A DNA stretch of 64,000 nt, taken from Ascarosepion bandense (lineage: Eukaryota; Mollusca; Cephalopoda; Sepiida; Sepiidae). Shown piece after piece: positions 1 through 11,240 of this stretch. A model generated the notes under the pieces. It had not been told where the DNA came from, made no database searches, and worked only from the letters and a program-made list of their open reading frames with translations. The position numbers and the translations under genes were made by a program. Position 1 is the stretch's first letter; the number at the start of each line of letters is the position of its first letter. Location of the stretch: NCBI GenBank assembly GCA_037127315.1, contig JBBBDQ010000347.1, positions 1,292,501 through 1,356,500 on the forward strand, in the 5' to 3' direction.

Positions 1-538
1 TATGAAGAAGCAGAAAAGACATGTTTGGTACGAGAATAGATACATTAAATTTAATACGATATAGTGGGAATTAATAAAAATTAAAAGTAAATGACAAATA
101 AAAAAGGAAATTAAAATTAAGTTAAAAGTATTTTGACACTTTGACCGTTAGTGTGAAAAAAGCAAAATAGAAAAAAAAAATTAACAGAAAAATTAAGTAT
201 GAATTCCCTGGAAACCACTGGGCACATTTTAAAGTGAATCTTTATTCTGATTAGATACAAAACACGTACATAAATTCTTTATCTTCCCACATACATAAAT
301 AGCAAACCGATGGATTATTGTATTTAAATTTAAATAATTTTTCAAACCAACATCCAACATTGGCTGATGACAAGATTCTATCTCGAAAAATAGAAATTTC
401 CGTGTTGCAATGTACATTTAATTCATAAATATATGATTATATTAAGCTATACAATATTTATTGTATTGGGCACTGTTTATATAAAAGATAAGTACAATGG
501 GACTCAAAATCGTAAAAGCTTGGATCATCTTCACCTGG

Positions 539-540
<2 letters not shown>
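1..540. other. Unassigned AT-rich DNA
   Basis: No domain, RNA or terminal repeat is recognisable. The short open frames here have no motif. Confidence 0.5.

Positions 541-631
<91 letters not shown>
541..631. repeat. Compound (TA)n then (TTA)n microsatellite
   Basis: About 20 TA dinucleotides run into about 16 TTA/ATT triplets. Open frames across it encode only poly-Tyr/Ile or poly-Leu and are not genes. Confidence 0.95.
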
Positions 632-639
632 TTTCAGAC

Positions 640-725
640 AAAACTACACAATACTGGTATTGGCTGTTGTACGCTCCGGCCTTCTTCAGGTGATAGGAAT
701 TTCAAACTGAAAGACGAGGACAGTA
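640..725 (-). ncRNA. Penelope-like terminus with degraded hammerhead core
   Basis: On the minus strand CUGAAGA (complement of 683-689) is followed by GGCC, a loop GGAGCGUACAAC and AGCC. This matches box 1 and helix II of a hammerhead, but the expected GAAA reads AAUA. The same loop sequence occurs near 12.94 kb and 56.07 kb, which marks a dispersed family. It is predicted inactive. Confidence 0.5.
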
Positions 726-1256
726 GTCTGAATAACGTAAATACTATCTCATCTCAGAAATATAGACAAATATTAATATGTGAGATTAATTACAGAAAAA
801 TGTCAAAATTTCCATCAATTTAATTATCAGAAATAAGATTGCATCTGGGATCTAAGAAAATATTCTTCATTTTAGAATTCTTTCATTTCTCTTCCAACTC
901 ATTCCATGCCTCTGGTATTAGCCATCAAGCACAGTGACTAAAAGATAACCAACTTCTAGAAAGTTCCCAGATTAGCAATATGAGTGACAGGTGGCTATGT
1001 ACATATACCATGTAAGTGTATGATAAATGTTAAGTTTACCTTATGTCTGATGGTTTGGAGGTTGCTAGCAATAAAGGCCATATCATGCTCCCAACCACTT
1101 CCTCCAACAATACATGCCACTAACTACACCAACGTGCTAGAGACTATGATCAAGTGAAATATGCACATATTCTAGTGAGACACAGTTCTCACACATGGCT
1201 GACATATAACCAAAGAGTAACTGGTCACAAATTTTAATTCCTAGACTAATACACAT
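726..1256. other. Unassigned
   Basis: Low-coding AT-rich sequence. I see no recognisable repeat or gene. Confidence 0.5.
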
Positions 1257-1785
1257 GATGTATTTATGTTGGCAGACCACCTGCAGTCTCTCTCTCACCG
1301 GCGTGATGTGGCTTCCCTGTGTCTCTTCTATAAATACTTGCACGGCTTCTGCTCCAATGAACTTAGATCACTGCTGCCCCAAAGATACGAATTTGCACAA
1401 GAAACTAGATTAGCAACTAGAGCCCACCCTTTTACAGTGAAACCCATAGAATGCAACGGCAACTTCTACTCCAACAGTTTCTTTTCTCGAACTTCCCGAC
1501 TGTGGAATTCCCTTCCACATGATTGCTTCCTCAACGGCTACAATCTTCAGGAGTTTAAATGTAAGGTCAATAGACACCTCCTAACACACTAACTCGCTCC
1601 CATTCTTTCAAACACTCTTCCCATCTGCCCAACCCTCATCCTTGGTATCCTTACCCATCTATCACCTTCCTTCTGACATTTCCTACATCTAACCACTCCT
1701 TCTCTTTACCTTCCCCTATGTAGCCCTATGCGCAATAGTGGCAGTGGAATGCCTTGCTTGGGGTGAAATGATTAAAAAAATTGGT
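1257..1785 (+). mobile_element. Jockey/CR1-group LINE, 3' fragment
   Basis: Reverse-transcriptase C-terminus. The frame 1269-1592 reads LQSLSHRRDVASLCLFYKYL, then NFYSNSFFSRTSRLWNSLP and ends ...FKCKVNRHLLTH-stop. This SFF.RT.RLWNSLP block is typical of the C-terminal end of Jockey/CR1-group LINE ORF2. A 3'UTR follows with CCCTATGTAGCCCTATGCGC and GGCAGTGGAATGCCTTGC, then an A-rich end. It is 5'-truncated: the YADD catalytic core and endonuclease are missing. The same C-terminal/3'UTR block recurs more than ten times in the window on both strands. Confidence 0.85.
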
Positions 1786-1980
1786 CTACTACGGGGCAAC
1801 AGGAGAGGAGAGCGAAGAAAAATAGGAACAGCTTACAGGGTGTGTCAGAGAATGGGTATGATGGTGTGAAGTGTGTTACACAGGAGTAAAGCAAAAGGGG
1901 AGAAAAGGAAGATACAGGGGGCATTGTGGAAAGGGAGTTTCACAGGCAGGAATTACCAGAAAGGAAGCTGTAAAAACTAA
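1785..1980 (-). mobile_element. Jockey/CR1-group LINE, 3' end (minus)
   Basis: Reverse-complement 3'UTR (GTGTCAGAGAATGGGTATGA) matches the equivalent segment near 42.09 kb. It lies tail-to-tail with the preceding plus-strand copy. Confidence 0.6.
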
Positions 1981-2068
1981 AAGCGGCGGCTGCATTTCAC
2001 TGATTTGACTAAATGGGTAGGGCCTAGTTGCCAGTATTGTATCTCAAGTACATTTCTGTACAGGGGCA

Positions 2069-2070
<2 letters not shown>

Positions 2071-2162
<92 letters not shown>
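2071..2162. repeat. (TA)n(TG)n microsatellite
   Basis: A pure TA run changes into about 30 TG units. Confidence 0.97.
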
Positions 2163-2165
<3 letters not shown>

Positions 2166-2453
2166 TAGGAACACATTAGATGCGACATTTTTAATTTATT
2201 TCTTTCAACGTTGCTTTTTATGGATACTAATATTTCAATAGGTGGTTTGTTTTTTATTTGCATCTACTGGTTGGAATATTTGAGAAATCTTGTCAGAAAG
2301 ATTTTCTACTTGGAAGCGTATTTTTTAACAAAAACATGTAAACAGATGTAAATAATTAGATATACTGTTTAATAAATAATTAAATCAATAAATAAATAAA
2401 AGCATGTACTCAAATACGAATATCTATTAAAAATTACCGTTTAAAAAAAATAA

Positions 2454-2580
2454 ATTATATATATATACATATATATATATATAGGTGTGTGTGTGTGTGT
2501 GTGTGCGTGCGTTTGTGTGTGTGTGTTTGTGTGTGTGCATATCTGTATGTGTGTGTGTGTGTCTGTGTGTCTGTGTGTTA
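2454..2580. repeat. Imperfect (TA)n/(TG)n microsatellite
   Basis: TA tract followed by interrupted TG tracts. Confidence 0.9.
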
Positions 2581-2584
2581 AGAG

Positions 2585-3228
2585 AAACAAGTGTTTGTCA
2601 AGTATAGAAAATAATCTGCATGATATTGGAACATAAATTTCTTATATATACGTTCTGCCTGTCAACGCAGTGATATTCAATACGCGTAATTATAGAATAG
2701 CTGATGGCTGTTTTTTCTTTTTATTGAGGGGGTGCATTCCGGGTGGTAATCTAATCTATTGGGTTCTCGAACCGGTTGCATTTATAAAAAAGCTTTTACT
2801 TTATCTGTGAAATTTACGATTGCTGCTAACACAGTACAAGAAGTGTAAAAGTCAAGAAATCGAAGAAAAACGAATGACGAAAGTAAAAAAAAAAAATCGA
2901 TGAAAGAATGAAGACCACGAAAAGGAAATAAAATGTAAATAAATAAATAACAACTCATGACTGAGTACGGCCTAAAATCTCGCAAAAAGACGAGAATGAG
3001 CCGAGAATAGCGATAGTTTATTGAAAGTTGAATCGCGGCTTTGGTCTCTGGCGTTTGAGAAGTGCATTTGCGTGCAGCGCCGGAGGAGGTTTGATAAATG
3101 CTTGGTAAAAAAAAGGGGAAAAAGTTCTAGTACTGTGAAATATAAATAAATAGATAAGTAGGAAAGTAGTAAGTACAAAAGTTAAGAGACCTGTGATACA
3201 AACTAAATGTAAACGATTTTGGCATCAT
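2585..3228. other. Unassigned
   Basis: No recognisable gene or repeat. Two minus-strand open frames of 67-68 residues lack motifs. Confidence 0.5.
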
Positions 3229-3365
3229 TATATATATATATATATATTAAATCCAAAAAAGGAAGTTTATACAGATAAAATCCCAAAAATCAGATCTTAT
3301 TAATATCAATTTTATCAATATTAAAATGATCCAGGTGACAGTATCGATGTTAATAGATTTATATA
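3229..3365 (+). repeat. TA-flanked dispersed repeat, copy 1
   Basis: After a TA tract the sequence (TTAAATCCAAAAAAGGAAG, then AAATCCCAAAAATCAGATC, then AATATTAAAATGATCCAGG) is similar to 41.46 kb and 54.34 kb, and to 11.34-11.48 kb on the opposite strand. The family is unidentified and always abuts (TA)n. Confidence 0.5.
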
Positions 3366-3600
3366 TATACAGAGATTCCTAATCACCACCCCATGTTTTC
3401 TTTTTGCTTTAACTTACTGTGCATATGATAGGTTTTTGGGCTTTTCCAGTTTGTGATTTTTGTACCATATTTGAATTAATAAGTTTTTTTATCGTTCCTG
3501 ATAAAGCTCTAATTTTCTCGCTGAAATAGCAATTCAACAGAATCTAAATTTCGAAATTTATATATATATATATTGTTCATAATATATATATATATATACA

Positions 3601-3760
3601 CGCTAAAAAGTCTGCCTTCTTCTACGCCCATAGTCCAGAGGTAGAATCGCCGACTGACGCCAATTCCGTCGGGTTTCAATCCTGGGTTAAAAAGCAATCG
3701 GCGTCTAACCGTACTGATGAGCTGTGATACAGCGAAACAGATCTGTCTGCGGATGACTAT
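3601..3760 (+). mobile_element. tRNA-derived SINE (family A)
   Basis: A tRNA-like head has an A-box-like CATAGTCCAGAGGTAGAAT and a B-box-like GGGTTTCAATCCTGGG. A family-specific tail follows (GATACAGCGAAACAGATCTG, then TCTGCGGATGAC) leading into (TA)n. The same unit recurs at 8.67 (minus), 39.2, 40.68, 40.87, 41.10 and 57.14 kb. tRNA-derived SINEs are established for octopus. The pol III promoter boxes are decayed. Confidence 0.8.
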
Positions 3761-3957
3761 ATATATATATATATACATATGTATGTATGTATTTAGGCAA
3801 CATATTCATGGAAACATGCTTCCTTGATTATTATAGACATATTATGTGTATTTTTTTAATAAAATAGTAGTTAATGCCCAGTTTATCTTCGAATACCCTT
3901 GAAGGGTAGGGTCAGTCACGTGAGTGTTAATTTTGCAGCTAACGTGCGTGTTGTGTC

Positions 3958-4187
3958 TACTTGCTTCCCCGAGAGCTACAATCCCCAGGAGTTTAAATGT
4001 AACGTCAATAGACACCTCCTAACATACTAACTCGCACCCATTCTCTCAAACACTCTTCCTATGGACCTCCTTACTCGTCTATCACCCTTCTTCTGACATT
4101 TCCTATATCTAATCGCTCTCTCAGCACCTTCCCCTATGTAACCCCCTGCGCTATAGTGGCAGAGGAATGCCTTGCTTGGGGTGAAAT
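3958..4187 (+). mobile_element. Jockey/CR1-group LINE, terminal 230 bp
   Basis: It begins inside the last ORF2 codons (CTACAATCCCCAGGAGTTTA) and runs through the stop and 3'UTR (GCTATAGTGGCAGAGGAATG) to GGGGTGAAATAG. It abuts the Penelope fragment that starts at 4188. Confidence 0.75.
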
Positions 4188-4400
4188 AGATCTGTCCTTC
4201 CATCTATGCGTAAAGATGTTAATTCTGTTATCTACTATTTTAAATATAACTACGGATTCGACTACATAGGTAGAAGGGCGCGGCGTTTGGATGTTAGGGT
4301 CAAACATAATGTAATTGCTACAATACTTAATAAGAATTTTTCGTCTGGTGACACCATTTAAAAAACATACGGGTCCTCTATTGCAGATCATCTGCTCAAA
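4188..4400 (+). pseudogene. Penelope-like GIY-YIG endonuclease remnant
   Basis: Reading from 4188 gives ...VNSVIYYFKYNYGFDYIGRR, then ARRLDVRVKHNV, an in-frame stop, then SSIADHLL. The YIGR..RRL..R...H pattern followed by S.IA.HLL is the GIY-YIG nuclease signature of Penelope-like element ORFs. Only the endonuclease end is present, with no reverse-transcriptase motif nearby. The stop at about 4362 shows it is dead. Confidence 0.65.
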
Positions 4401-4739
4401 ATATTCGAGTTGTGCTTGGGATTTTAGTGTAGATTGATTTTTTGTTTTGTCTAGATCACACTCGTTGTTCTATCTGAAGATGTTTATCTGGTCTATGCAG
4501 CCTTCTGTTTGTAAACAAAAGAAGTGTTTGCTTGAGCTTGCTCTGCTGGGTCTCTAGCTTCTTCAGATATAATCACTCTTAGCAAGATTTCCTCTTCTGT
4601 TTATTAATGTCACCCATAACAGATTTACTTTTCATAGTATTTCCATGTTTACATTTCTGAGCAGTGGGAACGAAGTCGGTCGACTGGTGTTTTTGTTTAA
4701 ATATTTTCCCTGGCCGATCTGAATAAAATTGTGGTCTTT
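4400..4739. other. Probable Penelope downstream sequence, unassigned
   Basis: This continues from the endonuclease remnant. A CTGAAGATG at about 4476 and its near-reverse complement at about 4560 are present but have no GAAA partner. I assign no function. Confidence 0.35.
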
Positions 4740-4791
4740 AATATATATATATGTGTGAAAAGTGTATGTATATAATTATTAATATCAATAT

Positions 4792-4830
<39 letters not shown>
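4740..4830. repeat. (TA)n microsatellites
   Basis: Two TA tracts separated by an AATATCAATATCAATAT spacer. Confidence 0.95.
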
Positions 4831-4832
<2 letters not shown>

Positions 4833-5030
4833 ATTTGTTATATATATTATATTGTTTACATGCGTGGTACTTATTTAAAAGCGCTCAATATCAGTGACAG
4901 AGCAGACATATTCATACAAATAGGTGTGGGTTTGTAACCCTGGGTTTCACGCTCTTGCGATCGTCAGACAAACTGATTAATTTTTTAAAGAATTGGTTAT
5001 ATGTAGGGTTGTGTATATTCGTGTATTTTT

Positions 5031-5115
5031 GTGGAAGTGGGGGAAATCTGTCGTCATGACAGACGCAGACATTTTTGGAAGTGGGGGAAATCTGTCGCAA
5101 CGACAGACGCAGACA

Positions 5116-5117
<2 letters not shown>
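5031..5117. repeat. Two-copy 44-bp tandem duplication
   Basis: GGAAGTGGGGGAAATCTGTC plus CGACAGACGCAGACA-type sequence occurs twice back to back before the TA tract. Each unit carries the inverted pair CTGTCGT/ACGACAG. Confidence 0.8.

Positions 5118-5165
<48 letters not shown>
5118..5165. repeat. (TA)n microsatellite
   Basis: About 20 TA units followed by short CA runs to about 5205. Confidence 0.97.
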
Positions 5166-5166
<1 letters not shown>

Positions 5167-5399
5167 TTGTACACCCATCAACGTGCGCAAGGACACACAC
5201 ACATAGGCACGGGCGTTCGTTCACTGATGCTTGCATAAACATACACATGCGAAAATGAAGCCAATTGAGAAAAAAGAAATGCCTTACCTAAAAGATTATG
5301 TAAATGGATGGTGTGGACTAAGCATCATTAGATAAAACTACAAAAACATTATGATGTAGAGACTTTGAAACATCTTTGACTTGTAAGTAGGCATCACAT

Positions 5400-5940
5400 G
5401 AAACCAGCCGAAGGCGTACTGGTCTGGTCACGGATTCATTCCAGAAGCTGAGTAAAATTTTGCTAGACGGGAAAATTTCTCTAGAAACAAAGAAGACATT
5501 ACTGGATTGTTTTGTAAAGTCTGTTTTTCAATATGGCAACGGATGCAGGACAATCTCATCAAGGATGACGGAAAGATTTGAAGCAACCTCAGAAAGATGC
5601 TGTGGATATCATGAACCAAACATGTGAGCAACAACAAAGTTTTAATGCGGATGGAAACGAAAGGAAACTGATGTTAAATATCAGGAAAGGACCGCTGAAG
5701 TCTCTGGAAGAGGAAAGAGGGCTTAAGATTCTGAAGCTCACAGGTCGGATAGCGGGAAGGAAAGACAGCGAAAAGCAACGAATGATATTTGAGGGGTGTG
5801 AGCAAATGGATGGCAAGGCAGATGTTGGGAGAGATAACAAGAGGAAGAGTGTTAATCTCTACAAGTGATAGTGAGTTGTGAAAGGTCATCATCCTGAACG
5901 TCTTGAAGATCATAGCACAGCAGATAAAAAAAATAGTAAA
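5400..5940 (+). mobile_element. RTE/BovB-like LINE, decayed 3' fragment
   Basis: Translated pieces match the C-terminal part of the better copy at 60.6-61.5 kb: LLDGKISLETKKTLLDCFVK, then QYGNGCRTISSRMTERFEAT with frame breaks, then KRKLMLNIRKGPLKSLEEER. Several frameshifts are visible. Reverse-transcriptase catalytic motifs are absent because of 5' truncation. Confidence 0.75.
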
Positions 5941-5944
5941 CTGA

Positions 5945-6595
5945 ACTCTATATTTCTCTCTGCCAAATTTGTATTAGGTTACTTGCTAAGTTTCAAAGTT
6001 TATTAGTTTCAGACTATCAGGTGCTTAGCCATATAGATCCGTTTTAAATACGCTTAAAATAATTAACTATTCTGTATAGAAGCCTAAATAGTCAGCCGCT
6101 CGAAATCTCGAGAGATGAACTGATGCTGTAATTTTTTTGGCAAAGTCTGCGCACTTTGCGTTCATTATATATGAAGAAAGCTATTTTGCATCGTCTCAGT
6201 TCTCACCTTCCGGCTAATCGTCAATTCCTGTTCTTTTATTATTAGATTTATTGACACGATTAATATAAATGTCTTTGCAGGACAGTGGATTGACTCCAGG
6301 CATTTACTGGGTGACGAAGGTCAGAGAAATGTGTTTCGACATTGAGATAATTACTAAAGCCATTTTTCTTTTGTGGAATCGCCGTGAGCATACATAGTGA
6401 TTGTTTTGTGAGACAGCCATTCAAATACACCGAATATGTTGACCTACTCACATGATTCTATGGTAAGTTTGTTCTTATCCTGATTTAGTCGATACATATT
6501 GACAAGGGTCACAGAAAGATTATTCCACTTTAGTTAAAACATTCATTATATAAACAATGTGGCTGTTATTATATCGATGGAAGGTATAATCTTAT
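5945..6595. other. Unassigned
   Basis: No recognisable gene or repeat. Confidence 0.5.
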
Positions 6596-6597
6596 TC

Positions 6598-7180
6598 TAT
6601 GTAACGCGTCCCTTTAGGGTGTAGGTGATCATGGCCTTGCACCTATGCTTATCCCTTGTAGCTCTTAACGCCCTTTCTAGTGTTACTCCTCGCAAAACCT
6701 GTCTGCAATTCATTTCCTTAATCCTATTAAATATGTCACGCGTTGCTTTCTCCTGTTTCTTTTTTCCATTAGTCCTGGGAGTATCAGATTCTTCAACTTT
6801 TCTTTCTTCATTAAATATTCTACAATTTTATCTGCCTTTTCCTGATATAAAGTATCAATTTCCTTTTCGTTAACATTCCCTCCAAAACCTCGTTGTTTCC
6901 CACAAGTTCGGTCCATGGTAACTTCAGCATTCATCTATGGAACGACGTTTCGCTTGCTTCCCGTCTTTCCTTGATCTTTAATGAGATTGTTCAGCATTCG
7001 CCGCTATCTTAAAGGACAGTCACCACATAACAATTCAGTACTCTCTTCTTTGTTTCCAGCAAAATATTTCTCTCTCATAATACTCTACTCAACGTCTGGT
7101 ATGGATCCTTAGACATTCTAATACGCCTTCGAAACTCATTGTCGCATTTTTCGTCGTCTGCTAGAATAATTCCTAGGGAA
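6598..7180 (-). mobile_element. RTE/BovB-like LINE, 3' fragment (minus)
   Basis: Minus-strand translation gives CDNEFRRRI, then LLETKKRVLNCYVV, then LTKRKLILYIRKRQIK, with stops and frameshifts between. The 3' end carries the complement of GTGTAGGTGATCATGGCC, the conserved last-codon region seen at 60.64 and 52.85 kb. It is inactive. Confidence 0.75.
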
Positions 7181-7665
7181 TAACTGTAAATGCTACAGAG
7201 AATGGTGGAAAGTGTACCGGTTATAACCTCAAATAATAAGATCGTTTAACCGTGTTCAAATTCTAGGGTTATCTGACCTGTGGACTTTAGTACAAGTAAC
7301 TTACCTCAACGTATGTATCAAATAAGAATTTTTAGATTTAGGCTGTAGTCAATCTAGAACTACATTTTGTTCTAAACTGTATAGAAGAGAATCAGAAGCT
7401 ACATTTTTAAACGTTCCCAAAATATCAGGATAGTTTATTGTTAATAAGCAAAATGGAGTTCCTAGCGAGAAATGTATTTCAAGGAACTGAAGGAGCTTGG
7501 TATATTATATATTTACTTCTTCTACTCATTCTGAAATATATGGGTTAAAGAGTATGGAATATTAAACTTCCTCTACTTTCATAGTAATTAGTCTGGAACT
7601 ACTCTGAACTCAAAATCTTAGAAGAGAAAACAAGAAGTCGATCTGCAGACTTTCCTAAGAATGGT
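7181..7665. other. Unassigned
   Basis: No recognisable gene or repeat. Confidence 0.5.
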
Positions 7666-7666
7666 T

Positions 7667-7800
7667 GACATTCTTCTTCTTTATCTGCCGTGTCCTTTCA
7701 GATTGTAGACGATCATGGACTCTGTCTCTTGTCGCTGTCAATATTTTTCTTTCTGAAATTGCAGAGATCATAAAGACAAAAGAAACATGTAGGGAGCCAT
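7667..7800 (-). mobile_element. RTE/BovB-like LINE, extreme 3' end
   Basis: TTCTTCTTTATCTGCCGTGT then GTAGACGATCATGGACTCTG matches the 3' terminus at 60.62-60.68 kb. About 100 bp remain. Confidence 0.6.
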
Positions 7801-7859
7801 AGTAATTATTATTTAAATTTTGCTTCCGGTCCCCAACCACCATAATGAAATCAAAAGTC

Positions 7860-8165
7860 TATAGCCAATGTTTACTCATCCAACAAATTTGTTTTTATGT
7901 GAAGTATTACAAAATATATAATGGCTCAGAAATCACATCTTCAATAAAACTGTCCTCTTAAAAACTATAAACAAACAAATAAAATCATAGTCTACGGATA
8001 CCTATTGAATTTATTTCCACTCAAAATATTGATAAAAAAATTAAATGGTTTCGAGGCATCAGGTATCATTTTTTAGCTAATTTGAGAGCACTGAATTTGA
8101 AAATGACCTTACTTTTTATTTTTTGGTTGGCTACTGTTTTTATTGCAACCTAGTTGCTAATCTTG
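7860..8165. other. Unassigned
   Basis: AT-rich with no recognisable feature. Confidence 0.5.
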
Positions 8166-8169
8166 TGGT

Positions 8170-8618
8170 TCGAGTAAATTCACATATAGTGGGGCAGGGA
8201 GCTAGATTCATCGGAGCAGAAGCCGTGAAAGTATTTGTAGAAGAAACATAGGGAAGTCACATTGAACCGGTGAGAAAGTGACTGTATCTGAGCTGCTAAG
8301 CTGGGATCTATCATGTTACAGATTTCCTGTTGGATCTTGTCAAGGACTCCTAGGCGGATAGCAGGAGCACCCGACCAGATATGGCAGCAGTATACAATGC
8401 ACGAGTGAATGGTAGATTTATATATTTGCAGGATGATTTCAGGCGGGAAAATCTTCCTAGCACTACACAGAGAACCGACCTTCGTAGCGGTGGATTTAGC
8501 TATGGATTCTATATAGTCATTCGACTTGAGGTCTGTTGTGAGAGTTAATACGAGGAGGCGCAGTGTTTTGCTTTCAGGGAAACTAGCCTGGTTCATGCTA
8601 ATAAGGGTTAGGTTCGAT

Positions 8619-8622
<4 letters not shown>
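8170..8622 (-). mobile_element. Jockey/CR1-group LINE fragment (minus)
   Basis: Minus frame (8180-8704, the first part being microsatellite) reads SNDYIESIAKSTATKVGSL, SARKIFPPEIILQIYKSTI, YCCHIWSGAPAIRLGVLDK, then LSHRFNVTSLCFFYKYFHGF. This is the thumb/connection part of a Jockey/CR1-group reverse transcriptase, upstream of the SFFSR block. It is truncated at both ends. The 5' side stops in a TA tract. Confidence 0.85.

Positions 8623-8668
<46 letters not shown>
8622..8668. repeat. (TA)n microsatellite
   Basis: About 22 TA units between a LINE and a minus-strand SINE whose tail faces it. Confidence 0.97.
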
Positions 8669-8672
<4 letters not shown>

Positions 8673-8822
8673 CATCCGCAGAGTGGCCTGTTTTGCTGTA
8701 TCACACTTCTTCAATGCGACCGGATTAATCGTTTTTTTCAAGTCGGGATCGAAAAACGACTGATTCGATACCAGTCGGATATTCACCCACCAGATCATAG
8801 GCGCCACATTCGACAAAGGCCG
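8669..8822 (-). mobile_element. tRNA-derived SINE, family A relative
   Basis: On the minus strand a tRNA-like head (GCGCCTATGATCTGGTGGGT; B-like TTTTCGATCCCGAC) is followed by the family-A tail GTGATACAGCAAAACAGGCC then TCTGCGGATGG and (TA)n. Confidence 0.7.
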
Positions 8823-9370
8823 ATTTCATAGCATCTAATATATTTTACAAAATGTAAACAATGTCATCAGGAGAGCGTTGTATCGGATAACCGCTTCGAA
8901 CGCGCGTTCTACATGAATCCAGTGAAATATAATTATTTAATAGCTTTATTTTGAACTCCCTAATTTGTATCTTGCATACTGTTTAGGAAAATAAGAATTA
9001 TTGCGTCCCAGTTATTCTCAAATTCAGTCAGGAATTAAATATTGTTTCATTGGATTCAACTCTTCAGATCCCAATGTCTTTTCAGAAACTATAACAACAA
9101 AAGACGATCTTCCTATTGAATTTATAAAGAAAGAGGTGGTATTATCGATTTTAGGAGAATATATTCTGAACAATCCCATGCCATTCTCATCCAACTAATA
9201 TATCCGGTAGAGTAAATCTGAGTCATATTTGCATGCAATCTGTCCACAGCACCTTAAAATTAGAAGGGTTGATATTGGTCGATTGTTTATGAAGTCATAA
9301 AAATCTCACTGACACAGCTAAAATAAAGAAGGCTTTATCATAACCTTTTTCAGAACTAATGTGATCAATT
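8823..9370. other. Unassigned
   Basis: A 65-residue open frame (9001-9198) has no recognisable motif. I see nothing else. Confidence 0.4.
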
Positions 9371-9374
9371 TATT

Positions 9375-9640
9375 TATCGCATCATTCCGAGCAAGGCGGT
9401 AATAACACAGATGTGCAGTGGGGGGGGGCAACATAAGTGTAAAAATATTCATTAGAAGAGCGTGAAGAGGAAGACGAACCAGATAGAAACGAGCAAGAGA
9501 AGGATGGGAATACAGGTGTGATGACAGTTGCAAAGGTGGAGAGAAAGGAAAGGATATACGGGGTGGTGAAAGAACTAGAGTCAAGTGGTTAATAGATGAG
9601 TATTGACATTGCATTTAAATTCCTGGAGGTTTTTATAGCA
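9375..9640 (-). mobile_element. Jockey/CR1-group LINE, 3' end (minus)
   Basis: CATTCCGAGCAAGGCGGTAA is the complement of the conserved 3'UTR end (TTGCTTGGGGTGAAATGA). The far side (TTGACATTGCATTTAAATTC) corresponds to the last ORF codons, so only the ORF end and UTR remain. Confidence 0.7.
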
Positions 9641-10840
9641 ATATGAAATTCTTGTTTTATTTGTTTACTAATATCTTGCTTACAAATCCAAACATCTGTA
9701 CTTCTTAATGGCTTTATCGCCTTGCTTAGTGAGAAATGATTAAAACATGTTTAGAATCAATAAAATCTCAAGTAACCTACGATGACCAACGAAAACCTTT
9801 TCTCATAAATTGATGTATTGTGCTGTTATTGAATCTCTCTGGAACTTATTGCACTGAAGGAAAACTATGATTGCGTGCGTAACATACACTGCAATGCTTG
9901 CCTTTAGCACGCAATGTTTAAACGTTGACAGATGCGTGTCTTCGAGGGAGGGGGTCTCTTGTATTGGAGCCGCGGTCATGACGGGCTATGGAAGCAATCT
10001 TTCATGAAAATGAATATTTGCTCGGAGATGAAGTAAGTATTATTTTCTTGACATTTTCAACGTTTTCATTCCCCTCTATATTTTCATCTGATTAACATTT
10101 AAGAAGCAATAAAGTAAGAAATTGAAGCAATTGACACTGACAGAGGAAAATACGAATCAGTTAACATCCGTGCCGTTATATATTATTTGATTTTTATTTT
10201 TTATTATCATTATTTTTATTTTTATCATTGAGCTTTGTCTCCGCATGAGATTGCGCTGAGAGAAAGTTAAAATCGCATCCAAAATTGCTTTCATGAGAAC
10301 TGTACTTTGTTTATAATGAAGAAACATTAAGATGGTGAGAATGGTCTGGATAAGCTATAGATGCGACCATTATTCGAAAACAAAAGTAGTTCAATATAAA
10401 ATAAAAAGAAAATGACCGGACTCTTTCTTGCACAACGTTATTACTAATGTGGACACAATATACCCCCCTACCACAAAAAAAAAAAAAAAAAATTAGAAGA
10501 GTTTTTTATGTGATATTTTGTAATTCAAAATTTAACAAAGAATGACTGTATTGTATGGTTCACACTCCTCCATGGTATTTTGAATAGGAACATAATTTTA
10601 TATTTTGTTTCCAGTTTAGGATTTTGTTTCCAGTTCATTCTAAAGTTTACTTCAACTCTATACTTCCAACCTAAACTCTGGCATTTTATATATTATTTAT
10701 CAAATTATTTTACCTCAATAAGAGTAGATGGGTTCAATTATCACCTGGTTCGCTTTCCGATATTTTAAAAGAAGTGGAGGTTTATTTTTTGTTTCTGGTT
10801 TAAGATTTTGTTTCTGCTCCTTCTAAAGTTTTCATTCTCT
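9640..10840. other. Unassigned AT-rich DNA
   Basis: Contains an A-run near 10475-10491. I see no coding motif or paired termini. Confidence 0.5.
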
Positions 10841-11218
10841 TTCCCACATAGTAATGACTTTGCATCTTAGTGACTGCATAGCCTTGCTAAGAGTGTGTTG
10901 TAGAGTGGCCGACACCCCTGCAGAATTCTCAATGATGGAATGTTGTGAAATGATCTATTTAAGTAAGGAATAGTAGCATTCAAGGTGTAATATTCACTAT
11001 CATTTGACTAATATGCGGATGGATTACTTCGACGACAATTATGATCTAAATTCCTCCTCTCTGTTTTCTAATTTCCGTCTTGTCTGTTATTGTAATTATT
11101 GTACTGTTCTGTAAATATTTGCTTACCACCGGATATTGTGCTGAATAATACCGCAGCACACTTTCTCTGTATATCGTATTCCCCATAGGCGATACAACAT
11201 GGTGAAATAAATAGATAA
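10840..11218. other. Unassigned, possible retroelement end
   Basis: Less AT-rich than its neighbours. It ends GGCGATACAACATGGTGAAA followed by AATAAATAGATAAATA and a TA tract, like a transposon 3' end. I could not find a second copy. Confidence 0.25.
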
Positions 11219-11240
11219 ATATATATATATATATATATAT
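11219..11240. repeat. (TA)n microsatellite
   Basis: Short TA tract immediately before the hairpin. Confidence 0.9.

Noticed and set aside
433..823. Two overlapping open frames of 86 and 108 residues
   Set aside because: They are translations of the TA and TTA microsatellites (poly-YI, poly-L/I) joined to unrelated sequence.
3601..3760. A functional tRNA gene
   Set aside because: A- and B-box-like motifs are present, but no cloverleaf acceptor stem forms, and a SINE-specific tail follows. The unit is repeated across the window.
4474..4570. CTGAAGATG and its inverted copy as ribozyme boxes
   Set aside because: No GAAA or helix II partner at the required distance on either strand.
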